This document shows, in pieces, positions 23,320 to 30,519 of a stretch of DNA of 36,971 nt (positions within the stretch are counted from its first letter, which is position 1; every line of letters starts with the position of its first letter). Where the stretch lies: NCBI GenBank assembly GCA_025358075.1, contig JANYKU010000140.1, positions 1 through 36,971 of the forward strand. Reading direction: 5' to 3'. Source of the DNA: Ilumatobacteraceae bacterium (GTDB lineage Bacteria; Actinomycetota; Acidimicrobiia; Acidimicrobiales; Ilumatobacteraceae). Below the pieces are notes generated by a model. That model was not told where the DNA came from. It saw nothing but the letters and a program-made list of their open reading frames with translations, and did not search any database. The position numbers were made by a program, and so were the translations under genes.

Positions 23320-23345
23320 ATTCCCTTGCCGTCGAGATACGAAAC
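23320..23345 (-). promoter_or_regulatory. SigF-type promoter (GTTT-N16-GGGAAT) for the DUF1269-like gene
   Basis: GTTT at 23345-23342 and GGGAAT at 23325-23320 are separated by 16 bases on the minus strand. Ten bases lie between the -10 box and the ATG at 23309. Confidence 0.65.
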
Positions 23346-23492
23346 CCGGAACCCGCTCGCCGACCAATCTGCCAACACATTTCACGGCGGGATAGCGTGA
23401 GGCGAATGGTCGAGATCAATCTATCGCGATGCGGGAATCGCTCTTCGTCGCTGCCACGCACGCTGCCGCGTACCGACTGAGCTCCGGTCCTC

Positions 23493-24287
23493 ATGACGGA
23501 GCACCGCACTGACGACGGATCCGACGATCTCGACGACCTCGAGCTGTTCGTACAGTTCGCGGCCACGCGGGCGCGACCAATTCGCAACCGACTGGTCGAG
23601 CGACACATGGGCCTCGCAGCTCACATCGCCAAACGGTTCAGCAGGCACGGGGGCACGGAGGACGATCTTCGGCAGGTGGCGATGCTCGGGCTGGTGAAGG
23701 CCGTTGATCGATTCGATCCGCACTACGGCGTACCGTTCGCGGCGTTCGCCGGAAGCACGATCGAGGGTGAGTTGAAGCGTCACTTCCGCGACCACAGTTG
23801 GGCTGTGCGGGTGCCACGCTCGGCCAAAGAACTCCACCTCATGGTTCGCCGCGCCACCGATGATCTCGTGCAAATCGCTGGGCGGTCACCGTCGGTGGAA
23901 GAGATCGCCACACATCTCGCCGTCAGCCGCGACGACGTGTTGCGAGGGCTTTCGGTGTCGGCGGCTTCTCGTGTCGGCTCGCTCAACGCCGGCAGCAATG
24001 ACGGTTCGTCCGACACTCCGCTCGACCGAATCGGGGCGCTGGCCACGGAGGAAGCCGGATTCGAGCACGCCATGGAATCCGATGTCGTCGAGCGGTTGCT
24101 GTCTCGGCTGCCCGAACGCGAGCGACGCATCGTGCACCTCCGCTTCTACGAGCAACTCTCCCAGGCCGAGATCGCCGCCGAAGTGGGGGTGTCGCAGATG
24201 CAAGTGTCGCGCTTGCTGCGTGCGTCGTTCGAACGGATGCGTGGCTGGATGGACGAGAGCGACGCCGACCACGATTCACCCCGTTGA
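23493..24287 (+). CDS. SigF/SigB-type alternative sigma factor
   Basis: The 264-residue sigma-70 group 3 protein has region 2 at about 30-105 (DDLRQVAMLGLVKAVDRFDP, then YGVPFAAFAGSTIEGELKR, typical of the SigB/SigF/FliA group) and region 3 at about 110-185 (VPRSAKELH). Region 4 lies at about 210-255 (LPERERRIVHLRFYEQLSQ, then AEIAAEVGVSQMQVSRLL). The RFDP, FAAFA and EGELKRHFRD runs favour the general-stress SigF/SigB branch over flagellar FliA. ATG 23493 has only a weak ribosome site. It has no SigF-type promoter that I can find. A STAS gene follows 75 bases later, and anti-sigma-type ATPases lie just upstream, which fits control by partner switching. Confidence 0.9.
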   Translation: MTEHRTDDGSDDLDDLELFVQFAATRARPIRNRLVERHMGLAAHIAKRFSRHGGTEDDLRQVAMLGLVKAVDRFDPHYGVPFAAFAGSTIEGELKRHFRDHSWAVRVPRSAKELHLMVRRATDDLVQIAGRSPSVEEIATHLAVSRDDVLRGLSVSAASRVGSLNAGSNDGSSDTPLDRIGALATEEAGFEHAMESDVVERLLSRLPERERRIVHLRFYEQLSQAEIAAEVGVSQMQVSRLLRASFERMRGWMDESDADHDSPR

Positions 24288-24322
24288 TCCGCTGTCACCT
24301 GACCGGGTGAACATTCCGCGCT

Positions 24323-24349
24323 GGGTATGAACAGTCCGGGTGTAAGGAG
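24323..24349 (+). promoter_or_regulatory. possible weak SigF-type -10 box and ribosome site for the STAS gene
   Basis: GGGTAT (24323-24328) has the right -10 sequence, but no GTTT lies at the required distance. AAGGAG follows at 24344-24349, 13 bases before the ATG. The gene may simply be read through from the sigma gene. Confidence 0.3.
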
Positions 24350-24362
24350 TATCGTTCGACGC

Positions 24363-24668
24363 ATGTCCGACCTGGGTTCGCAACTCGAAATCGCGGCGAC
24401 CGCCAATGGGTGGAAGTTGAACGGCGAGGTCGATGCCCACACCGCTCCGACGCTGGCCACAGCGATCACCGACCTGCCTTCCGGCGTGATCACCCTCGAC
24501 ATGGCCGGCGTTTCGTTCATGGACTCCAGCGGCCTGCGGGTCTTGATGGAGGCCACCACGCGGGCCCGTGACGCTGGTGGCGACCTGGTGGTTTCCCATC
24601 CTTCGCCCGCCGTTGCCCGCCTCGTCGAGATCAGCGGGCTCGGCGAGCAGTTGCGTCTCGACAACTGA
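24363..24668 (+). CDS. STAS-domain anti-anti-sigma factor (RsbV-like)
   Basis: The 101-residue single STAS domain has the hallmark SFMDSSGLRVL. S55 (or S56) is the serine expected to be phosphorylated by the anti-sigma kinase and dephosphorylated by a SpoIIE-type phosphatase. It starts 75 bases after the sigma gene, on the same strand. In the unphosphorylated state such proteins bind the anti-sigma factor and free the sigma factor. The two RsbW-type ATPases with intact motifs (22307 and 34825) are possible kinases. Confidence 0.9.
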   Translation: MSDLGSQLEIAATANGWKLNGEVDAHTAPTLATAITDLPSGVITLDMAGVSFMDSSGLRVLMEATTRARDAGGDLVVSHPSPAVARLVEISGLGEQLRLDN

Positions 24669-24719
24669 GCGGTTCCTCCAGCCGTAGCCAACAGGATCAT
24701 TCGCTCGTACCGTGGTGGG

Positions 24720-25724
24720 ATGGACAACGGCGGCGCGATAGCCAGGTCGATCCTCGATCTTTCGATCCTCAATGAGGGTCAGTCGAGCGGCGACGCGTTG
24801 CAGACGACGTCGACACTTGCGAGACGTGCCGACCAGCTCGGGTACTCCCGATTCTGGGTCGCCGAGCACCACAACATGCCCAGCGTGGCCTGTACCTCGC
24901 CGGCCGTGCTCATCGCCCACCTCGCTGCGATCACATCGAACATGCGCATCGGCTCTGGTGGAGTCATGTTGCCGAACCACTCACCGCTGGTCATCGCCGA
25001 GCAGTTCGCGATGCTCGAAAGCCTCCACCCCGGACGAATCGACCTCGGGATCGGTCGCGCCCCGGGGACCGACCAGCGAACCGCAGCGATGCTTCGGCGA
25101 ACCTCAGACTCGTTCGAGGAGGACGACTTTCCTCGCGACTTCCTCGACCTCATGGGCCTACTCGGCCAGCCCCGCACATCGGAGGGTCTTTGGAAGCAGT
25201 TTGCGGCCACGCCGGCGGCGACCTCGTCGCCCGACGTGTTCCTGCTCGGCTCCAGCGGGTACAGCGCGCAACTCGCCGGTCACCTGGGCCTGCCGTTCGC
25301 CTTCGCCCACCACTTCGACATGGGCGGCACGATGCAAGCCACCGAGTTGTACCGCCACACCTTCCAGCCGTCGGCGGTGCTCGACGCGCCGTACATGATC
25401 GTCACGACCAACGTGCTGGCCGCCGACTCGAAAGAAGATGCCGACTGGCATGCCGCGCCGAGTCGATTGGCGGCGCTCGGGCGGCGCACCGGGCGTTTCA
25501 TCCGCCTGCCCCCGCCGCTCGATGCTTCGGTGCATCCCGACATGGAGGCGGCCAATCGGTTGCCGAGCAGCCGGATCGTCGGCGAGATCTCGATGGTGAT
25601 GAGGGAGCTGGAGGAGCTCGTCGAGCGCACTGGCGCCGCCGAGGTCATGGTCACATCGGTTGCGTACGACCTTGCCGCGCGGGTTCGCAGCATCGAACTT
25701 CTCGCAGAGCACTGGATCGGCTGA
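24720..25724 (+). CDS. luciferase-like (LLM) flavin-dependent oxidoreductase
   Basis: The 334-residue protein begins with LDLSILNEG, followed by YSRFWVAEHHNMPSVACTSP, MRIGSGGVMLPNHSPLVIAE and LHPGRIDLGIGRAPGTD. These are the landmarks of the LLM family-1 group (MsnO8-like), which uses FMN (sometimes F420) to oxidise small substrates. The start ATG 24720 is the first in a well-aligned N terminus; the ribosome site is weak (GGTGGG). It lies 51 bases after the STAS gene but has no clear link to stress regulation. The next two genes downstream are broken. Confidence 0.87.
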   Translation: MDNGGAIARSILDLSILNEGQSSGDALQTTSTLARRADQLGYSRFWVAEHHNMPSVACTSPAVLIAHLAAITSNMRIGSGGVMLPNHSPLVIAEQFAMLESLHPGRIDLGIGRAPGTDQRTAAMLRRTSDSFEEDDFPRDFLDLMGLLGQPRTSEGLWKQFAATPAATSSPDVFLLGSSGYSAQLAGHLGLPFAFAHHFDMGGTMQATELYRHTFQPSAVLDAPYMIVTTNVLAADSKEDADWHAAPSRLAALGRRTGRFIRLPPPLDASVHPDMEAANRLPSSRIVGEISMVMRELEELVERTGAAEVMVTSVAYDLAARVRSIELLAEHWIG

Positions 25725-25735
25725 CTCGTTCAGGG

Positions 25736-26032
25736 TCAGGTGGAGAAGTCGGGGCTCGCGCCGCGCACGACGTCGGCGCGTCCTTGGGGTCCTCCCAATC
25801 CTCTTGAGGCCGAGCGCCGTCGTGTCGAGGAACACCTCGTCGTCGACGGCGAGGAACGTGCTGTAGCCCGGCTGCTCGGTCGGGCCCTCCAGGATCCACC
25901 CCATTCCGTTCGCCTCCAACTCGTCGCCGGTTCGGAAGTTGAACTCCACGGGTGCATCGCCTTCTCTTCGGCAAGCAGGGCGACACGTGCTGCCCGCCAC
26001 TCGTCGACGCTGACAATTCTTGGCAGGGTCAT
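25736..26032 (-). pseudogene. decayed DUF899 (thioredoxin-like) gene with internal deletion and frameshifts
   Basis: From ATG 26032 the first 25 residues, MTLPRIVSVDEWRAARVALL and AEEKA, match the DUF899 N terminus. The sequence then jumps, in another frame, to the domain's C-terminal part: APVEFNFRTGDELEANGMGW, then ILEGPTEQPGYSTF and DDEVF. The end reads QEDWEDPK in a third frame and GRADVVRGASPDFST before a stop at 25736-25738. DUF899 proteins are usually well over 200 residues, so about half the middle is missing. At least three frame changes are needed. The gene is dead, unless the assembly is at fault. Confidence 0.75.
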
Positions 26033-26090
26033 GCGCCCAGGACAATCGCCTGTCGAAACTGGCCGACCTCGTTCGTCGGTGTGACGACAC

Positions 26091-26105
26091 GGTGCCAATG
26101 GCACC
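26091..26105. promoter_or_regulatory. short inverted repeat upstream of VOC gene
   Basis: GGTGCC-AAT-GGCACC lies 18 bases before the VOC gene start. It could be an operator or a small mRNA hairpin; nothing else supports it. Confidence 0.25.
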
Positions 26106-26123
26106 TGAGCAACGGAGGTCATC

Positions 26124-26472
26124 ATGCCCAGTCCAATCGTTCACGCCGAGATCCGCTCCAGCGATCCGGATGCCACCCGCGCCTTCTTCGGCGCACTGTT
26201 CGGGTGGACCTACCCAGAAGGAGCCATCCCCGGTTACACGTACGTCGACACGGGAGTTCCCAACACGCTCCCCGCCGGGCATCGGTCCGGTGCAGGGCGG
26301 CAGCCCGCTGGTCACGTTCTTCGTCGGTGTCGACGACATCGATGCCGCGGTCTCCGAGGCGTCGCGCCTCGGAGGTACGGTGGTCCAACCGACGATGCGA
26401 GTGCCGGGCGTCGCGTTCGCGCTGATCGCAGATCCCGCCGGCCAGGTCGTCGGCCTGGCCCAGCAAGGCTGA
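26124..26472 (+). pseudogene. VOC/glyoxalase-fold protein gene with a single frameshift
   Basis: The first 52 residues (MPSPIVHAEIRSSDPDATRA, FFGALFGWTYPEG, TYVDTGVPN) are in one frame. The remaining ~63 residues (GIGPVQGGSPLVTFFVGVDD, VVQPTMRVPGVAFALIADPA, GQVVGLAQQG) continue in another. Joining them at the GGG run near 26277-26280 restores a normal single VOC domain of about 115 residues, so one missing G explains the break. The start has a strong CGGAGG site, suggesting recent loss or a sequencing error. VOC proteins include glyoxalases, dioxygenases and resistance proteins; the role here is unknown. Confidence 0.78.
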
Positions 26473-26482
26473 GGAGACGATC

Positions 26483-27121
26483 ATGGACGATTCAACCACC
26501 TGGAAGGTGATCCACCGCGAACGAGCGGCGATGGCCGACACGTTGGCCACGCTGACTCCGAGCCAATGGTCGCAACCGTCGTTGTGTGGCGGTTGGTCGG
26601 TGCAAGTCACCGCCGCCCACATTGTGATGGGAGCCGAACAAACCCCGGGTCATTTCATGAAACGAATGGCCGCCAACGGGTTCAGATTCAACAAGATGAT
26701 GGATCGCGATTCCCGCAAATTGGGAGCACTTCCCACAAGCGAGCTCATCGAGCGATTGCGGGCCCGGTTGACGACGACCAATCGGCCGCCGGCGCCGGTT
26801 ATGACAATGCTCGGCGAGGTCGTCGTACATGGCGAAGACATCCGCTTCCCGTTGGGCATCGCCGGCAACCTCAGCGAAGATGCGCTGGCGGCATGCCTGC
26901 AGATGTATACGGGCGCCAACTTCCCCGTCGGTACCAAGAAAAGGATCGACTCACTGCGGCTCGTGGCCAACGATGTGGGCTGGTCGCATGGCGCCGGACC
27001 GGAAGTCAACGGGCCAGGAGCAGCACTGCTCCTGGCCATGACCGGTCGGTCGGCGGGCCTCGACGAGCTCAGCGGAGACGGCCTCGCCACCTTGCGCAAG
27101 CGCATGGAGCCGGCGCGCTGA
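26483..27121 (+). CDS. MDMPI/DinB-fold protein, TIGR03083-type (mycothiol-dependent family)
   Basis: The 212-residue protein has the DinB-like four-helix fold of the maleylpyruvate isomerase group: SLCGGWSVQVTAAHI near the N terminus and EVVVHGEDIRFPLGI in the middle. Conserved histidines in these two segments would bind a divalent metal. Family members act with mycothiol as cofactor on varied substrates; the specific reaction is unknown. ATG 26483 has a GAGGAG site upstream and lies 10 bases after the VOC gene stop, so the two probably form an operon. The C terminus is plain. Confidence 0.85.
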   Translation: MDDSTTWKVIHRERAAMADTLATLTPSQWSQPSLCGGWSVQVTAAHIVMGAEQTPGHFMKRMAANGFRFNKMMDRDSRKLGALPTSELIERLRARLTTTNRPPAPVMTMLGEVVVHGEDIRFPLGIAGNLSEDALAACLQMYTGANFPVGTKKRIDSLRLVANDVGWSHGAGPEVNGPGAALLLAMTGRSAGLDELSGDGLATLRKRMEPAR

Positions 27122-27156
27122 GACGTCCAATCGTGAACTTGTGATCGTATATGCCT

Positions 27157-27162
27157 TACAAT
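27157..27162 (+). promoter_or_regulatory. -10 box TACAAT before the four-helix membrane protein
   Basis: TACAAT is followed by 7 bases and then an in-frame GTG at 27170. Transcription would start at that GTG, giving either a leaderless product from 27170 or a 42-base leader with a GGGGGG site for ATG 27212. Confidence 0.5.
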
Positions 27163-27211
27163 CTCGATTGTGGGCCAATCCGACCCGCATGTATCGGGGG
27201 GTACGAGATCA

Positions 27212-27778
27212 ATGGATACAGTCCAAACCGCAAGCGCTCTCGAGCCAGACGAGTGGTGGCGCAGCTGGATGCGAGCGCATCCGGTCGCCGGGCCGGCACT
27301 CGCCGGCCTGATCGCAACACACGTGGCCACGATGATCGGCTATTACCTCGTCGGCATCGGCTTGCCTGAGCTTCGATGGGCAGATTTCAACGGGTTCTTC
27401 CTCGGGACGACCGCTGAGAAGATCGGCTCATCGGGGTCGTTCTTTGGTGGCTACATGCTCCACACGCTCGACGGCATTGTGTTCGCGATCCTGTTCGCCG
27501 CGCTGGTGCGCAGCAGGCTGCCGATGTCGAACACCACGATGGGCGGGATCGCCAAAGGCGTGGTCTGGGGCACGGTGCTCGGGTTGATCTCGATCGGGTT
27601 CCTGATCCCGTACGTGTATCTGCGCAAGAGCAGCCCATCCGGGTTCGGCGGCGGTCTCAAGCCGTTCAGCTTCGGCGGCCCGAGTGGGTGGAAGCTGCCC
27701 CTCGCGGTGATGCTCTGGCACTGGATCTGGGGCGCCATCCTCGGTCAGCTCTACAACCCTCCGGCCGCGAACGCGTAA
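27212..27778 (+). CDS. four-helix membrane protein, unknown function
   Basis: The 188-residue protein (202 if it starts at GTG 27170) has an N-terminal amphipathic part (DEWWRSWMRAHPVAG) and four membrane helices at about 27-50, 75-100, 110-135 and 160-180. A loop rich in Gly, Ser and Phe (SGFGGGLKPFSFGGPSG) precedes the last helix. I do not recognise the family. ATG 27212 is preceded by GGGGGG 9 bases upstream; GTG 27170 sits at the predicted transcription start. It ends in a strong shared hairpin. Confidence 0.75.
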   Translation: MDTVQTASALEPDEWWRSWMRAHPVAGPALAGLIATHVATMIGYYLVGIGLPELRWADFNGFFLGTTAEKIGSSGSFFGGYMLHTLDGIVFAILFAALVRSRLPMSNTTMGGIAKGVVWGTVLGLISIGFLIPYVYLRKSSPSGFGGGLKPFSFGGPSGWKLPLAVMLWHWIWGAILGQLYNPPAANA

Positions 27779-27787
27779 GGCTGCAGC

Positions 27788-27824
27788 GAGTCCGCCCGCC
27801 CGGGGTTCGGCGTGGGGCGGACTC
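27788..27824. terminator. 10-bp stem terminator hairpin between convergent genes
   Basis: GAGTCCGCCC (27788-27797) and GGGCGGACTC (27815-27824) are perfect complements with a 17-base loop, filling the 54-base gap between a plus-strand and a minus-strand stop codon. No T-run is seen. Confidence 0.6.
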
Positions 27825-27832
27825 AGCAGAGC

Positions 27833-28897
27833 TCAACCAAGTGCACAGGGCTTGGTGGTGCTGTCGCGAATGATGAGCTCTGTTGGCAGCAACAGGTGAC
27901 GGACCCGCGTGCCGGCTCCGGTTCGTGAGCGCCCGATGGCGGCGGTCAAGGCCGCAGCCGCGGCACGGCCTTTGGCAGCCACGTCTTGGCGCACCGTGGT
28001 GAGCGCCGGGCGCATGCGCCGGGCGAGTGGGTTGTCGTCGAAGCCGACGACCGAAAGATCTTCCGGAACCCGCAGGCCTCGGGCGTTGGCGGCCTGCACG
28101 ACTCCGTAGGCGATCACGTCGCTGAAGCACAGAACCGCAGTTGGCCGATCGCCACTGTCGAGCAACAGCTGCGCAGCCTCGTCGCCGAGCCCTACGTCTG
28201 AGGGCCACTCCTGCACCACCCTTGGCCGAACGCCCGCGGCCTCGAGCGCATCGTGCCAGCCGAGCATGCGTTGCTCGACGACATGGCCACCTCCCGCAGC
28301 GAAGGGGTCGGCGAGGATGCCAGGAGGGCCCGTGCGGATCTTGGTGACGATGTCGATTCGGCGATGCCCGAGGTCGACGAGGTGATGGGCGGCTGCTCGG
28401 GCGCCGGCGCGATCGTCGATGTTGATGCTGGCGATTCCGGGCACGGCAACCTGGTCGACGAACACGAGCGGCAGCTTGCGCCGAATGAGCCAATCGACAG
28501 CAGTCGATTGCGTGTTGCACGAGTAGACGACGGCACCATCCATCGGCACGTCGCGTGCCGGGATCATGCCGAGTTGCTCCGAGGCGGACAGCAAGGTGAG
28601 TGCCAGTCCTGTCGGTGCGAGCTCGTCGGCAATGGCCCCGAGGAACGTGGTTGCCACCTCATCGGTGAACGCGTGTCGCAAGGAATCTGTCAGCAACACC
28701 CCGACGGCACCGGTGGTACCGCGCGCTAACGCCCGGGCCGATGGATCGGGACCGGCGTAGCCGAGCTCGTCGGCGGCCGTGAGAATTCGTCCGCGGAGCT
28801 CGGCGGAAAGCTGATCGGGGCGGGAGAAGGCGTTGGACACCGTCATACGGCTGACGCCGACGCGGTCGGCGATCGTCTGCAGCGTCACTCTCGACAT
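27833..28897 (-). CDS. LacI-family transcription regulator
   Basis: The 354-residue protein has a LacI helix-turn-helix at about 5-24 (TLQTIADRVGVSRMTVSNAF) and a hinge region that keeps the typical LGYAGPDPSARAL. A periplasmic-binding-type effector domain follows (GAVGVLLTD, SINIDDRAGARAAAHHLVDL, GHRRIDIV, FSDVIAYGVVQAANARGL, VPEDLSVVGFDD). The effector is probably a sugar or nucleoside, but no sugar-uptake or catabolic genes are near, so the target is unknown. ATG 28897 matches family starts; upstream frame to 29155 is unsupported. It is followed by a 10-bp stem hairpin. Confidence 0.9.
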   Translation of the reverse strand: MSRVTLQTIADRVGVSRMTVSNAFSRPDQLSAELRGRILTAADELGYAGPDPSARALARGTTGAVGVLLTDSLRHAFTDEVATTFLGAIADELAPTGLALTLLSASEQLGMIPARDVPMDGAVVYSCNTQSTAVDWLIRRKLPLVFVDQVAVPGIASINIDDRAGARAAAHHLVDLGHRRIDIVTKIRTGPPGILADPFAAGGGHVVEQRMLGWHDALEAAGVRPRVVQEWPSDVGLGDEAAQLLLDSGDRPTAVLCFSDVIAYGVVQAANARGLRVPEDLSVVGFDDNPLARRMRPALTTVRQDVAAKGRAAAAALTAAIGRSRTGAGTRVRHLLLPTELIIRDSTTKPCALG

Positions 28898-28929
28898 CCC
28901 ACGAGTCTGGCCGGGTTCCTCGGCGAAAC

Positions 28930-29139
28930 CTAGGGGGACAGGCATTCCGGGTTGTAGCCGGCACGCCGGAGATCGAGGACTGGCCGCCTGATCGACTGGC
29001 GGAGGAAGGCAACTGCGCGACGCTTGCGGGTTCGCCGCCCGGTGTGCGGCTGCACTGGAGCGTCTGGTAGGGCGCTGTTGGCCCGAGCGTGCAGCCCGTT
29101 TCGGGCGAACAGGTCGGCGACGGTGAAGAACGGTTCCAT
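28930..29139 (-). CDS. 69-aa protein, unknown, with strong promoter and ribosome site
   Basis: The small basic protein (MEPFFTVADLFARNGLHARA at the start, then a TGRRTRKRRAV patch at about 33-43 and a plain end) matches nothing I know and has no membrane segment. It could bind nucleic acid. Support for it being real is external: GAGGAAG lies just upstream of ATG 29139, and a good promoter (TTGAGC, 16 bases, TACTAT) lies at 29201-29174. It stands upstream of and on the same strand as the LacI gene, 32 bases away, so the two may be cotranscribed. Confidence 0.55.
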   Translation of the reverse strand: MEPFFTVADLFARNGLHARANSALPDAPVQPHTGRRTRKRRAVAFLRQSIRRPVLDLRRAGYNPECLSP

Positions 29140-29160
29140 GGCTTCCTCGGATCATCTGGG

Positions 29161-29201
29161 GTTCTGTATCGGTATAGTATTCCCCGTTCTGTACCGCTCA
29201 A
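29161..29201 (-). promoter_or_regulatory. promoter with paired direct repeats (GTTCTGTAYCG) for the 69-aa gene
   Basis: On the minus strand TTGAGC (29201-29196), a 16-base spacer and TACTAT (29179-29174) form a housekeeping promoter. The plus-strand repeat GTTCTGTAYCG occurs at 29161 and at 29186, 25 bases apart, one in the spacer and one downstream of the -10 box. A regulator binding both would block polymerase. Confidence 0.5.
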
Positions 29202-29246
29202 GTGTGAAACCCGCCACATGGCACGCATCGATCCCGTGATCGAGAG

Positions 29247-30458
29247 CTACGTCGAGGTCGAGCCGTCGATCGTTGGACTGAGATCGACCGACTGGGCAAA
29301 GTTGTCGGGCAGAACGAGCTGCTCACGCCGTCGCTCTTGGCGCACCGACGTGAAGACGACCTGGATGGCACCCGACACGGGGACAGCGAGCAGGGCCCCG
29401 ACGATGCCGAACAGCTCGACGGCCAGCAGCACACTGAGCAGGATCGCCAGCGGACTGACGTTGACCTTGCGAGCCATGATCCACGGATAGATCAAGCCGT
29501 TCTCGACCTGCTGATAGACAATGAAGAAGATCACCGAGATGATGCCCGCGGTCGGATTGTGCAGGTACGCCGCGATCACGCACACCGCAGCGCCGAGCGT
29601 TGCCCCGACAAGGGGAATCAGGTCGGCGACGGCGATGAACAGAGCGAGCACGACAGGGCTCGGGACACCGAGCGCGAGCAGGCACACGAAGGCGGCGACT
29701 CCGGCAATCACGCTGATGATCACGTTGCCGATGACGTAGCCGCTGACGGCGCCAGCCGCATCAGCGGCGATTCGCTGGGCCGGCGCGCGCCGCCGATACG
29801 GCAGCAAGTTCAACGCGGCGCGCCCGATCGCTGCCGACTGGCAGAGGAAGAAGAAGGTGATCAGGGTGATCGTGACAAACGCGAAGAGGGCACTGGCAAC
29901 CTGCCGCGCCGCTTCGAACGACGACCCGCTCAAACGGGCGGCAGCTCGGGTGAGCTTGCCTTCGTTGTCCTTGACGTACTTCTCGATGTGCAACCGCTGC
30001 ACGATGTGGCCGACCGGGCCTTTCCCGTTCGCTGCGTCGTGCACCGTGCCGGGAAGATCGGTGATGATGTTGACGAGTTGGGTTCTCACCGGCATCACGA
30101 ACAACGCAACGGTGCCGAGGATGATCACCAGGGTGGCCACCATCACGACGCCGGTGGCGAGCACCCGGCGACCACCGAGGCGACGGTCGACTCGGGCGAC
30201 GAGCGGGGCGAGCACCACGGCCATGAAGCCGGCAAGGAGGATCCACATCAGGATTCGTTGCGCAGCGAGCAGTACGATGATCAGGACATAGGTGGCGACG
30301 ACGACGCCGACGGCGCCGAGAATCGTTCGCCACGGCACCTCTGACCAGGTCGGGGCCGACGAGCTTCGGGGCGCGTCGCCGGGGTCGGGGGTCGTGGGAA
30401 CGCTGCTCCCCGGAATGTAGAGAACGTCGCGCTTCGACGCCTCCGACAGGTTCTGCAC
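29247..30458 (-). CDS. AI-2E (PerM/UPF0118) family transporter
   Basis: The 403-residue membrane protein has the AI-2E layout: paired N-terminal helices after a ~40-residue soluble start, a soluble middle portion (LVNIITDLPGTVHDAANG, IEKYVKDNEG), then four or five helices. Signature segments are DLIPLVGATLGAAVC, YQQVENGLIYPWIMARKV and LAVELFGIVGALLAVPVSG. Members export autoinducer-2, ions or other small molecules, and some are Na+(Li+)/H+ antiporters; the substrate here is unknown. The start is GTG 30458, with GGGAAG upstream, which also fits a -10 box for a SigF-type promoter. It follows the DUF1345 gene by 61 bases. Confidence 0.88.
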   Translation of the reverse strand: MQNLSEASKRDVLYIPGSSVPTTPDPGDAPRSSSAPTWSEVPWRTILGAVGVVVATYVLIIVLLAAQRILMWILLAGFMAVVLAPLVARVDRRLGGRRVLATGVVMVATLVIILGTVALFVMPVRTQLVNIITDLPGTVHDAANGKGPVGHIVQRLHIEKYVKDNEGKLTRAAARLSGSSFEAARQVASALFAFVTITLITFFFLCQSAAIGRAALNLLPYRRRAPAQRIAADAAGAVSGYVIGNVIISVIAGVAAFVCLLALGVPSPVVLALFIAVADLIPLVGATLGAAVCVIAAYLHNPTAGIISVIFFIVYQQVENGLIYPWIMARKVNVSPLAILLSVLLAVELFGIVGALLAVPVSGAIQVVFTSVRQERRREQLVLPDNFAQSVDLSPTIDGSTST

Positions 30459-30467
30459 TGACGAACT

Positions 30468-30493
30468 CTTCCCTGCGAGTGGTTGATTGAAAC
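30468..30493 (-). promoter_or_regulatory. SigF-type promoter variant (GTTT-N16-GGGAAG) for the AI-2E gene
   Basis: GTTT at 30493-30490 and GGGAAG at 30473-30468 are separated by 16 bases on the minus strand. Nine bases separate the -10 box from the GTG start. The last -10 base departs from consensus; the same bases could instead be the ribosome site. Confidence 0.5.
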
Positions 30494-30519
30494 TCGTTCG
30501 GAGAAGCCTACGCGCTTCG

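Noticed and set aside
27199-27204. GGGTAC 8 bases before ATG 27212, like the leaderless SigF-type sites
   Set aside because: No GTTT lies 14-17 bases upstream, and TACAAT nearby is a better -10 box.
29337-30344. 335-codon plus-strand open frame
   Set aside because: It is antisense to the AI-2E transporter, and its product is charged and repetitive.
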